A stretch of 64,000 nt of DNA from Hymenobacter arizonensis (lineage in GTDB: Bacteria > Bacteroidota > Bacteroidia > Cytophagales > Hymenobacteraceae). The position numbers were made by a program, and so were the translations under genes. The notes under the pieces were generated by a model that saw only the letters and a program-made list of their open reading frames with translations, was not told the DNA's origin and did not search any database. Numbering within the stretch: the first letter of the stretch is position 1; each line of letters starts with the position of its first letter. The stretch is from contig NZ_FOXS01000009.1 in assembly GCF_900115775.1 (NCBI RefSeq), positions 29,764 through 93,763 of the forward strand. Direction: 5' to 3'. Shown in pieces: positions 35,326 through 44,400 of this stretch.

Positions 35326-36774
35326 ATGCTTCAAAGACGACAATTCCTACGGGATGCCGCCCTGCTGGGGGCTAGCTTCACGCTGGCTCCTTTTGCGGAT
35401 TATGCGCAGGGCCTGGGACCGGCTGCGCCGTTCATCTCGCAGCGCCCGGCGCTGAAGGACCGGCGGTTTACCAGCAAGGCCATTGAAGCGCAAATCAGCA
35501 AGGTCCAGAAAAAAATCAAAGACCCAGAGCTGGCCTGGATGTTTGCCAATTGCTTCCCCAACACCCTGGACACCACCGTGACGGTGGGCGAGGTGAACGG
35601 CAAGCCCGACACCTACGTGATAACCGGCGACATCGACGCCATGTGGCTGCGCGATTCGTCGGCGCAGGTGTGGCCCTACCTGCCGTTTATGAAGCAGGAC
35701 CCGGCACTGGAACGCCTCATCACCGGCGTCATCAACCGGCACGCCCGCAACGTGCAGATTGACCCCTATGCCAACGCCTTTTACCAGGACGCCAGCCGCA
35801 CGGCGGAGTGGCGCAAAGCCGAAACCGACATGAAGCCCGGCGTGCACGAGCGGAAGTGGGAAGTCGATTCGCTGTGCTACGTCATCCGGCTGGCGCACGG
35901 CTATTGGAAAGCGGGCGGCGACCCGGCGTGCTTCAATAAAGACTGGCTGGCATCCATGCAGCTCATCGTGAAGACGTTCAAGGAGCAACAGCGCAAGGAA
36001 AACCCCGGCCCGTACCACTTTCAGCGCGTCACCAAGTGGCCTTCGGACACCGCCGCCGCCGCCGGCAACGGCAACTTGGCCAAGCCCAACGGCCTCATCT
36101 GCTCGGTGTTTCGGCCCTCGGACGACGGGACGGTGTTTCCGTACCTGATTCCGTCCAATTTCTTCGCAGTGAAGTCGTTGCGGCAGCTGGCGGAGATGAC
36201 AGCCGCCCTTTTTCAGCAGATGGATTTCGCGGCCGAGTGCACGGCCCTGGCCGACGAAGTGCACGCGGCCCTGAAGGAACACGCGGTTATCGAGCACAAG
36301 AAATTTGGCCGGATGCTGGCCTACGAAATCGACGGCTCGGGCTCGTTTTATTTGATTGACGATGCCAACGTGCCGAGCCTGCTTTCGCTGCCCTACCTGG
36401 GCGCCATCGGGCCCGAAGACGAGGAAATTTACCAGAACACCCGCCGCTTCCTGCTCTCCCACGGCGACAACCCCTACTACGCCAAGGGCACGGTAGCCGA
36501 AGGCATTTCCGGCCCCCACGCCGGCAAGGACAACATCTGGCCCATGAGCGTCATCATGCGGGCCCTGACCTCTAACCGGGACGAGGACATCCTGAATAGC
36601 CTGAAAACGCTGAAGGCCACGCACGCGGGCACCGGCTTCATGCACGAGTCCTTCAACAAGGACGACGCCAGCAAATTCACCCGCAAGTGGTTTGCCTGGG
36701 CCAACACCCTGTTCGGCGAGTTCATCGTCAAAATAGCCGATGAGAAACCCTATTTATTGAGCCGGCCGGTTTAG
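35326..36774 (+). CDS. GH125 exo-alpha-1,6-mannosidase, Tat-exported
   Basis: A 482-residue protein beginning MLQRRQFLRDAALLGASFTL, a twin-arginine signal. GH125 (formerly DUF1237) motifs: FANCFPNTLDTTV, VITGDIDAMWLRDSSAQVWP, YANAFYQDASRTAEW, VHERKWEVDSLCYVIRLAHG, RPSDDGTVFPYLIPSNFF and GISGPHAGKDNIWPMSVIMR. The family inverts non-reducing alpha-1,6-mannosidic bonds with Asp and Glu catalysts and needs no metal. It complements the GH92 alpha-1,2-mannosidase across the locus and strongly suggests a mannose-containing glycan or N-glycan-like oligosaccharide as substrate. 33 bp precede the MFS transporter gene. Confidence 0.92.
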   Translation: MLQRRQFLRDAALLGASFTLAPFADYAQGLGPAAPFISQRPALKDRRFTSKAIEAQISKVQKKIKDPELAWMFANCFPNTLDTTVTVGEVNGKPDTYVITGDIDAMWLRDSSAQVWPYLPFMKQDPALERLITGVINRHARNVQIDPYANAFYQDASRTAEWRKAETDMKPGVHERKWEVDSLCYVIRLAHGYWKAGGDPACFNKDWLASMQLIVKTFKEQQRKENPGPYHFQRVTKWPSDTAAAAGNGNLAKPNGLICSVFRPSDDGTVFPYLIPSNFFAVKSLRQLAEMTAALFQQMDFAAECTALADEVHAALKEHAVIEHKKFGRMLAYEIDGSGSFYLIDDANVPSLLSLPYLGAIGPEDEEIYQNTRRFLLSHGDNPYYAKGTVAEGISGPHAGKDNIWPMSVIMRALTSNRDEDILNSLKTLKATHAGTGFMHESFNKDDASKFTRKWFAWANTLFGEFIVKIADEKPYLLSRPV

Positions 36775-36807
36775 CGGTCCGGCTGCTGTATTCTTTCAAA
36801 TTCTTCC

Positions 36808-38091
36808 ATGGCATCTGTCTCCCCTACCCTTTCAAGCCCGCCCGTTACGGGCACCCACCCGCAGGCACGCTACGCGTCGGCGCTGAGCGCCGTGACCACG
36901 CTGTTTTTCCTGTGGGGGTTCATCACCTGCCTCAACGACATTCTGATTCCCTACCTCAAGGCCATTTTTCAGCTTTCCTTCGCGCAGGCCAACCTGATTA
37001 ACCTGTGCTTTTTTGGGGCGTTTTTCCTGGTGAGCATTCCGGCGGGCAAGCTGGTGGCCCGCATCGGCTACAAGCGCGGGATGCTGGTGGGTTTCGGGGT
37101 GGCGGCGGTGGGCGCGTTCTTGTTTTATCCGGCGGCGGCGCAGCGGGTGTACGGGCTGTTTCTGGGGGCGCTGTTCGTGCTGGCTTCGGGCATCACGGTG
37201 CTGCAGGTGGCGGCCAACCCGTACGTGGCCATTCTGGGCCCGGCGCGTTCGGCGTCGGCGCGGCTCACGCTCACGCAGGCGTTCAACTCGCTGGGCACAT
37301 TTTTGGCGCCGCTGCTGGGCAGTGCCCTCATTCTAAGCCACCTGCCCCAGCTGGACACGGCCGCCAGCGCGGCAACCATCGACGTAACGGCCGTGCAGGT
37401 GCCCTACCTCGTCATTGGCACCGTGCTGCTGCTCATCAGCCTGCTGCTGAGCCGGGTCAACCTCCCCCAAATCACGCACGCCGCGGCCGACGCCCCAGCC
37501 GCCGACGCGTCCCAGGCCTGGCACTACCGGCACCTGGTGCTGGGCGTGGTGGGCATCTTCGCCTACGTGGGCGCCGAGGTGGCCATCGGCTCGCACATTG
37601 TAAGCTACCTGGCCTTGCCCGACGTGCTGGGCCTGTCGCCGAAAGCGGCCGGCGACCGGGTGGCGCTGTACTGGTTTGCCGCCATGGTGGGCCGGTTTGC
37701 CGGGGCGTATCTGCTCAACAAGTTCTCGCCCGGCAAGCTGCTGGCCTTCAACGCCGTGGGCGCCATTGCGCTGGTGCTGGTTTCCATCAACAGCACGGGC
37801 GCGGTGGCCATGTGGGGCCTGCTGACCGTGGGGTTGATGAACTCGCTCATGTTCTCGACCATCTTTACGCTGGCCGTGGCCGGGCTCGGCCGCCACACCG
37901 AGGCCGCCTCCGGGCTGCTGTGCACGGCCATTGTGGGCGGGGCGCTGGTGCCGATGCTGTTTGGCTTCGTGGCCGACCAGGGCGGCCTGCGCCTGGCGCT
38001 GCTGCTGCCGGTGCTTTGCTACGCCTACATCGTCTGGTACGGGCTGCGCGGCAGCCGCCGGGCGGTCATGCCCGCCACGGCGGCGATTTAG
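36808..38091 (+). CDS. gluP: FucP/GluP-type MFS sugar:H+ symporter
   Basis: A 427-residue major facilitator with 12 helices: FFLWGFITCLNDILIPYLKA, FFGAFFLVSIPAGKLVARIG, YKRGMLVGFG, GITVLQVAANPYVAILGP and LTQAFNSLGTFLAPLLGS. The WGFITCLND motif and QVAANPYVAILGP place it in the fucose/glucose-galactose porter family common in Bacteroidota, with hexoses such as glucose, galactose or mannose as substrates. It ends the rightward run right after GH125, so importing the mannose released there is a fair guess. Confidence 0.9.
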   Translation: MASVSPTLSSPPVTGTHPQARYASALSAVTTLFFLWGFITCLNDILIPYLKAIFQLSFAQANLINLCFFGAFFLVSIPAGKLVARIGYKRGMLVGFGVAAVGAFLFYPAAAQRVYGLFLGALFVLASGITVLQVAANPYVAILGPARSASARLTLTQAFNSLGTFLAPLLGSALILSHLPQLDTAASAATIDVTAVQVPYLVIGTVLLLISLLLSRVNLPQITHAAADAPAADASQAWHYRHLVLGVVGIFAYVGAEVAIGSHIVSYLALPDVLGLSPKAAGDRVALYWFAAMVGRFAGAYLLNKFSPGKLLAFNAVGAIALVLVSINSTGAVAMWGLLTVGLMNSLMFSTIFTLAVAGLGRHTEAASGLLCTAIVGGALVPMLFGFVADQGGLRLALLLPVLCYAYIVWYGLRGSRRAVMPATAAI

Positions 38092-38446
38092 AATATTAAG
38101 CCGGCGGTGCTTCGGTATGGCCCCGCCTTTCCGCCTTCTGCATGTCGTTCCCGGCAATGATTGCCCAGTCAGTTCGGCTTGCCGCTGGCGGTAGACCTTC
38201 CCAATATCCGTCGACGGTGGGGCTTTCCCAAACCGGCAAAGCGCTTGGACACGGTCATGATGGCTCTTACTTATCGCTACCTATGTCGATAAAGAATAAG
38301 CCACCGTTTCGGGTAGCCTATCCTTGCAGATAAGATATGATAAGTAAAGGTTATCATACCTTATCTTAGTTGCGGCGGGCGTGGTTAACAATGGCGGGGG
38401 TACCGCCAAGCCTGCTTTGCCACTGGTGAAAGACTGACGATGGGGT
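38092..38446. other. Gene-free region between convergent gluP and kefB/C genes, with two hairpins
   Basis: 355 bp with no credible gene. AGATAAGATATGATAA (38328-38343) and its near-perfect complement (38351-38366) form a 16-bp stem, 15 paired, around GTAAAGG. A second, weaker inverted repeat spans 38266-38300 (TTATCG against CGATAA with extensions). Both stems are AT-rich, unlike intrinsic terminators, yet the placement between convergent genes fits transcription ends. Confidence 0.5.
38328..38366. repeat. Large AT-rich inverted repeat (16-bp stem, 7-nt loop)
   Basis: Arms 38328-38343 and 38351-38366 pair at 15 of 16 positions. It lies 81 bp past the stop codon of the kefB/C-like gene and 237 bp past gluP. 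It may be a bidirectional terminator or a protein-binding palindrome. Confidence 0.55.
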
Positions 38447-40363
38447 TCACGACCCCGAGGGGGGCTGAGGGAGAACGGGCGTGGTCGGGGCGGGCGGCGC
38501 TTCCTGGCGCAAGGAGTCGTTGTCCCAGCCTTCGTCTACTTCCCGTAGGTTTGCGTTGGCCGCGTCAAAATGCAGGAGCGCTTGCAGCTCCTGGATGCGC
38601 TGGCGGGCGGTGCTGAAATAGGTTTTGCGGTCTTTGCGCACGGCCGCCAGCTCGCGCAGGGCCCGCTCGTCGTGGCGCAGGAAGGTGCGGGCGGCGCGTT
38701 GGGCGTGGTAGGCGCGCACGCCCAGCAGCCGCAGGGCGTCCACGCCCAGGCGCAGGGAACTGTCCACGGTTTCGCGGTACACGTGGGCCAGGCCGGCGTC
38801 GATGAACTCGTAGGCGTCGGCGCGGTCGTGGGCCCGCACCAGGATGCGCAGGTGGGGAAAGTGACGCCGCACGAGCGTCACGAGCGCCAGCGTCCGCTCC
38901 GCCGAATCCAGGGCGAGGATGAGGACTTTGGCTTGGCTGGCCCCGGCTGCGTGCAGCAAGTCGTACCGGGAGGCGTCGCCGTAGTACACGGGCATGCCCA
39001 GCTGCCGCAGCGTTTCCACGCGGTCGGCGTCAAAATCCAGTACGGTGGTGCCGATGTCGTTGGCGCGTAAAAAACGCCCCACGACGTTGCCGTACCGGCC
39101 AAAGCCGGCGATGATGACGGGGTTCTTTTCCGCAATCGGATCGGCCGCTCGCTCAGGGGCAGCCGACGGCCCGAAGCGGGGCTGAAGCACCCGCTCGTTC
39201 AGCAGGAACACCAGCGGCGTCAGTGCCATGCTGAGGGCCACCACGGCCGTGGCAATGCTGGTGAGACTAGCGGGCAAAATGCCGTTTTGGGAGCTAAAGG
39301 ACAGCAGCACGAACGCAAATTCCCCCACCTGGCTCAGGCCTAGCGCCAGCGTTACGTTCTGGGCCCGGTTGCCGGTGAACCGTTGCCCCAGAAGTAATAG
39401 CACCGCCGTTTTGACCAGCATAATGGCCCCCACCGCCCCGGCTATCAGCCCGGAGTTTTCCCGAATCAACTTGAAGTCGATGGCCGCGCCCACCGACATG
39501 AAAAATAACCCCAGCAACAAGCCTTTGAAGGGGTCGATGTCGCTCTCGATTTCGTGCTTGTACTCGCTGGTAGCCAGCACCACGCCCGCGACAAAGGCGC
39601 CCAGCGCCGGGCTCAGCCCCACCAACTCCATGAGCAGCGCCACGCCGCCCACCAGCAACAACGCCGTGGCAATAAATACTTCGCGCAAGCCGCTGCGGGC
39701 CACCAAGCGGAACACGGGCCGCATCCCGTACTTGCCCAGCCCCACCACGCCCGCGACCGCCGCCACCAACGCCAGGGCGCGCACCCCGCCCGGGGCGGCG
39801 GCCAACCAGTTGTGGTCGGCAGCAGCCCCACTGGCCGCGGCGGGCTGCGTCGCCAGCAAGGGCAACAGGGCCAGAATCGGGATGACGGCAATGTCCTGGA
39901 ACAGCAGCACGGCGAACGTGCCTTGCCCGGCCGGGGTGCCCAACTGGTGCTGCTCTTTGTAGGTCTGCAGCACAATCGCCGTCGACGACAGGGCCAGAAT
40001 CAGGCCCAGGGCCACCGCCGATTGCCACGCGATGCCGGCCACCAGGGCCAGCCCGGCCAGGGCCAGCGCCGTCACGACCACTTGCAGGCCACCGAGCCCG
40101 AGAATCGGCGTGCGGAGCTTCCAGAGCACGGCCGGCTCCAGTTCCAGGCCCACCAGAAACAGCATTATCACGACGCCAAACTCCGCCACGTGCATGACGT
40201 CCTGGCCCTCCGCGCCGACCAGCCCCAGCCCGGCCGGCCCAATGGCCATCCCGGCCAGCAGGTACCCCAGCACCGAGCCCAACCCAAAGCGCTTGGCCAG
40301 CGGCACAAACAGCACCGCCGCCGCCAGGTACACCAACGCTTGCAGCAAAACAGCTTGACTCAT
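38447..40363 (-). CDS. CPA2-family K+/H+ antiporter with RCK domain (KefB/KefC-like)
   Basis: A 638-residue protein. Residues 1-380 are a 12-13 helix exchanger: KRFGLGSVLGYLLAGMAIGP, FLVGLELEPAVLW and LALSSTAIVLQTYKEQHQL. A TrkA-N/RCK NAD-binding domain follows (VIIAGFGRYGNVVGRFLR then VLDFDADRVETLRQLGMPVY), and a C-terminal tail ends Pro-rich. KefB/C exchangers release K+ and take up H+ to protect against electrophiles and are gated by glutathione adducts in enterobacteria; gating here is unknown. It sits 11 bp after the KefF-like gene, forming the usual ancillary pair. Confidence 0.88.
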   Translation of the reverse strand: MSQAVLLQALVYLAAAVLFVPLAKRFGLGSVLGYLLAGMAIGPAGLGLVGAEGQDVMHVAEFGVVIMLFLVGLELEPAVLWKLRTPILGLGGLQVVVTALALAGLALVAGIAWQSAVALGLILALSSTAIVLQTYKEQHQLGTPAGQGTFAVLLFQDIAVIPILALLPLLATQPAAASGAAADHNWLAAAPGGVRALALVAAVAGVVGLGKYGMRPVFRLVARSGLREVFIATALLLVGGVALLMELVGLSPALGAFVAGVVLATSEYKHEIESDIDPFKGLLLGLFFMSVGAAIDFKLIRENSGLIAGAVGAIMLVKTAVLLLLGQRFTGNRAQNVTLALGLSQVGEFAFVLLSFSSQNGILPASLTSIATAVVALSMALTPLVFLLNERVLQPRFGPSAAPERAADPIAEKNPVIIAGFGRYGNVVGRFLRANDIGTTVLDFDADRVETLRQLGMPVYYGDASRYDLLHAAGASQAKVLILALDSAERTLALVTLVRRHFPHLRILVRAHDRADAYEFIDAGLAHVYRETVDSSLRLGVDALRLLGVRAYHAQRAARTFLRHDERALRELAAVRKDRKTYFSTARQRIQELQALLHFDAANANLREVDEGWDNDSLRQEAPPAPTTPVLPQPPSGS

Positions 40364-40374
40364 AAAGCATGGAA

Positions 40375-40962
40375 TTAGTGGGCCAAATCGGTAAGAAAGG
40401 GTGCCTGGGCGGCGGCGTATTCCGCGGCCTGGCCGGTGGCCAGCAGCGTGAGCAACGCGCGGTAGCGGGCGCCCGCGGCCTCAATTTCCGCCTCCGTGAT
40501 GCGCAGCGAGCCGTGCACCACGAAGGGCGGCAGGTACTCCATCCGGCAGAGCCGGGCCGTTTGCTCGAAGGGAACGAGCAGCTGCTGAATGGTGTAGCGG
40601 TTAGCGCCCGTTTCCTGGTAGGCTTCCCGCTGGCCGCCGGTAGTGATAACGCTCAACATACGCTTGCCCGCCAAAGCATTGCCGGTGCGCCCGTAGGCCC
40701 AACCGTGTTCCAGCACCAAATCTTCCCACTGCTTTATCAAGGCCGGCGCGCTGTACCAGTAAAACGGGTGGTGCAACACCACGTAGTCGTGGGCCAAGAG
40801 CAGCTCCTGCTCCCGGTTCACATCGATGTCAAAGTCGGGGTACTGCTCGTACAAATCATTGACCGTCACAAAGTCCAACGACTCCACCGCCGCAATCAGC
40901 CGCCGGTTCACCCGGGACTTCTCCAGCGCCGGATGCGCAAATTGAACCAGAATACGAGCCAT
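40375..40962 (-). CDS. kefF: NAD(P)H-dependent oxidoreductase, KefF-like ancillary protein
   Basis: A 195-residue flavodoxin-fold quinone reductase; start at the ATG at 40962 (MARILVQFAHPALEKSRVNR), since 27 upstream in-frame codons look non-coding. Motifs: FAHPALEKSRVNRRL, FMN-binding LHHPFYWYSAPALIKQWED, HGWAYG and ITTGGQREAYQETGANRYTI. KefF/KefG proteins are flavoproteins that bind and activate Kef antiporters and reduce quinones. The gene order kefF then kefB/C with an 11-bp gap matches that partnership. Confidence 0.87.
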   Translation of the reverse strand: MARILVQFAHPALEKSRVNRRLIAAVESLDFVTVNDLYEQYPDFDIDVNREQELLLAHDYVVLHHPFYWYSAPALIKQWEDLVLEHGWAYGRTGNALAGKRMLSVITTGGQREAYQETGANRYTIQQLLVPFEQTARLCRMEYLPPFVVHGSLRITEAEIEAAGARYRALLTLLATGQAAEYAAAQAPFLTDLAH

Positions 40963-41462
40963 ATGACGCAAATAAGGAAAATCGTAAATCTCGGACAAGT
41001 TATATGGTTCACGGCGAGCGACAGCAGTGCGGGGCCTGCACACCGTCGACAGCTAAATAAAGTCACCAGGCGAGTCGGTTAGTACGGCAGGATTAGTTCA
41101 TGCAATTGCAGGGCGAGAAATAGTGTTGGTGCAAAACCAATTCAGGCACTTATGGCTCCCGTAATGCTCTGTTGCGTTAAACCGGCGCGACCTTATAAGT
41201 ATTTGATAGTTCAAAAAACACTCGCGACTGAGTTGCCCGCCGGACACTTGTTGCCTGCCACTGCCTAAGAGCAGTTTGATAAACCGGGCACACCCCTTGG
41301 TCTGGCTACTACTCACTGGTCGAAATGTATTTCGCGAAGTGGTGAAGTTTAGTTACGGGCTGTAGGGCATATTGGCTTGCTCTTCACCCAGAGTTGCCCT
41401 GTGGCACCTACTATGGTCAGCGGGTGGAAATGTGTTAATCGAGAGAACCACGTAAAGCTTTA
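40963..41462. other. Gene-free region between kefF and the GAF/sigma-54 regulator gene
   Basis: 500 bp of mixed composition, less GC-rich than the neighbouring genes. A 72-codon frame at 41098-41316 (minus) has no family resemblance, no clear ribosome-binding site and unusual residues, so it is not called. The kefF promoter should lie in the first 100 bp; no TAnnTTTG box is exact there. Nothing else is recognised. Confidence 0.5.
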
Positions 41463-44400
41463 TTAAACAATTGCTTGGTGCAGGTAGCTTTTGCTGACGC
41501 CAAGCTTTTTCATGCGCGCTTCCAGTGTCGTGGCTTTAATGGCGAGCAACTCCGCGGCCCCCCCGCTGCCGCGAATGCGCCCGCCGGTGTAGCGCAGGGT
41601 GGCCAGGATATGCTGTCGCTCCATTTCATCGAGGCTAAGCTGGCGAAATACTGCTGGGCGGTCGGCTTCAGATACTGGCGCCGGGGCGGCGGCCAGTGGC
41701 CGGGCCAGCTCCAACAGGGGCTTCGTGGAGACAATAACGGCCTGCTCCAGCGTGTGCTGCAGCTCGCGAATGTTGCCGGGCCAGTCGTAGGCCATGAGCT
41801 CGTGCATGGCTTTGGGCGCGATGCCCTTGTGGGGCTTGCCCATCTTCTTGGCAAACTGAAACAGGAAGTGGGTGGCCAGGGCCGGAATGTCTTCGCGCCG
41901 CTCCCGCAGCGGGGGCAGCAGCAGGGGAAACACTAGCAAGCGATAGTACAAATCCTGCCGGAAGCGGCCGGCCTGCACTTCCTGCTGCAGGTCGCGGTTG
42001 GTGGCGGCAATAATGCGCACGTCGGTGCGAATCGGGCCTTTGCCCCCCACGCGCTCCACTTCCCTCTCCTGCAGCACGCGCAGCAGCTTGGCTTGCAGCT
42101 CCAGGGGCAGCTCGCCGATTTCATCCAGGAAGATGCTGCCGCCGTCGGCCAGCTCGAATTTGCCGATGCGCCGCTCGTGGGCGCCGGTAAAGGCGCCCTT
42201 TTCGTGGCCGAACAGCTCCGACTCAATTAGTTGCGCGGGCAGGGCCGCGCAGTTTACTTTCACCAGCAAGCGGTTCTTGCGGGGCGAGAGGTTGTGCAGG
42301 GCGCGGGCAATGAGTTCTTTGCCAGTGCCGGTTTCGCCGCCAATGCACACAGTCGTATCGGTGGCCGCCACCTGGCTGACTTGCTGGAACACAGCCAGGA
42401 TGGCGGGGCTGGTGCCAATGATTTCCTCGAAGTTGTGGGTAGTCTTGATTTCGTCCTGCAGGTAGCTGTTCTCCTCGGCCAGCTGCTGCTGCAGGGTGGC
42501 AATTTCGGCAAAGGCGAACCGGTTGCCCAAGGCAAGGGCCATCTGGGCGGCCAGGGCCTCGATTTTGGCCACGTCGGCGGCGGCAAAGCCGTAGGCGAAG
42601 CGGTGGGCCAGCAGCAAGCCGGCGGCCACCAGCCCGTTCACCCGCAGGGGCACGAGCAGAAAAGCCCGCATGGCCTGGGCCTGGTGCAGATAGTGCAGCA
42701 AGCCGCTGGCACCCAAGACGGGGGGCACTTCGTCGCCTACGTACAGCCGGGTTTGGGTTGCCAGGGCCCGCAGCTCCTCGAAGCCGGCGGCCAGGGTTTC
42801 GGCGGGCAGGTGGCGCAACACCTCGGCCCGGGGCAGGGGCTGAAACCGCCCGCCCTCCTTGACCACGGCCACGTCGGCTTCGACCCCCGCGGCGTGGGGC
42901 GGCAGCAGGCACAAATGCACCAGGTCGCAGGGCACCAGCGAATCGATGGGCGCCGCCAAGCTACGCACCAGCTCGTTGAAGGGTTGGTCGCTGGTTAGGG
43001 CATTGGTGGTGGCCACCTGGGAGGCTTTTTCGCGGCGCTGCTGGTCCAGGCGCTCAAAGGCCAGCAGGTTGTCGAGGGCCAGCGTAATCTGAGGAAGGAG
43101 GTGCTGCAGGGTCGCGTAGTCAACTTCCTGGAAATCCTCGGGGCCGGGGCCGGATACAACAATGGAGGCCTCGGCTCCGGCCAGCTCGCTTAGCGAGAGG
43201 CGCAGGTGGGAGTGCACGCCAAACTGCTCGCGCACGAAGGCATAGAGCGGATACTGCCGGCACAAGTCCTCGAACGCGGCCCCGGCAAACACGCCGGGCG
43301 ACTCAAACAAGGCCCGGCGCTGCGGCGGGCTAAGCGCGGGCGGAAACAGTTGCTGCACCTCGCGCTGGATGGACACGAACTGGCCGTCGGGCTGGCGGCG
43401 CAGCGTGGCCTGGAAGCGGGTCTCGTCGGCGGGCGACCAGATGCAGAGCACGAACAAGGAAAAGGGCACCAGCTGATTCATTTGCTCGGCCAAGGTCCGG
43501 CATAGGCTTTCGCGGTTCTTGCTGCTGACCAAGGCATTGTTGACCGCTAGCTGCATGGTCTTCTCCTGCTCGCGGGCCCGCAGCTCCTCGTTAGCCAGAA
43601 TGTTGGCCACCGCCACGGCCACTTGGTCGGCTACCGCCTGGAAAATGAAGTGGTTGATGGTGCTAAGGTGGCCTTTGCGCTTGCTGTTGATGTTAAATAA
43701 GCCCAACAACTGGCCCCCGGCCCGTAGCGTCGTGGCCAGAACCTCCTGCTGCTCGTCGGCCAGTTCGGTCGACAAATAGGTAGCCTCTGACCACTGTTCG
43801 GCCAGAGCGGGCGTGAGGGAGTATACCAAGGGATGCCCGGCCGCCGTCACCTCGCGGGCGGCGTGCTCCAGCAAGGAGCCGCCCCAAGCAAACCGATGGT
43901 CGGCGGTTTGCTTAGCGGCGATGTCGGGCGAGAGCACGTCGGCGTACTGGGCCACCCAATCGTTGTAGTGCCGTCCGTCGGACCCCAAGACCGCTAGGCC
44001 CGCGTCGTCGAAGTCAAACAGCGGCCGCACCTGCTCAAAGAGGAGCCGCAACAGTTGGGCTTTGTTGTTGATGGTGGCAATGACGTTGCTGATGGCCAGC
44101 AACACGGTCTTCTCTTGCTCGCGCGTCACAATCTCCTCGTTGGCCAGGATATTGGCCACGGCCACGGCTACCTGATTGGCAAGGTTGCGAAACAAGGGAT
44201 GGAACGTGGTTCCCAGGTTTTTATCCTGGGTGTTGTGCAGAATAAACAACCCTATCACCTGCCCGGCGTGCTGGAGCGAGAACACCACCGACTGCTCGAT
44301 GCCGAGCTGGACTTGCAGCCGCAATCCCGGTCCCTGCGGAAACTGCTCGATTAACTCTGCCGGCCGGTAGGTAAGCGGCACTTCCGAGGCCAAAGCCTTT

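Noticed and set aside
38142..38333. A 63-codon plus-strand frame in the gluP-kefB/C gap
   Set aside because: No family resemblance, poor codon character, and it runs into the inverted repeat.
41098..41316. A 72-codon minus-strand frame between kefF and the regulator gene
   Set aside because: No recognisable motif or ribosome-binding site, and codon use is unlike neighbouring genes.
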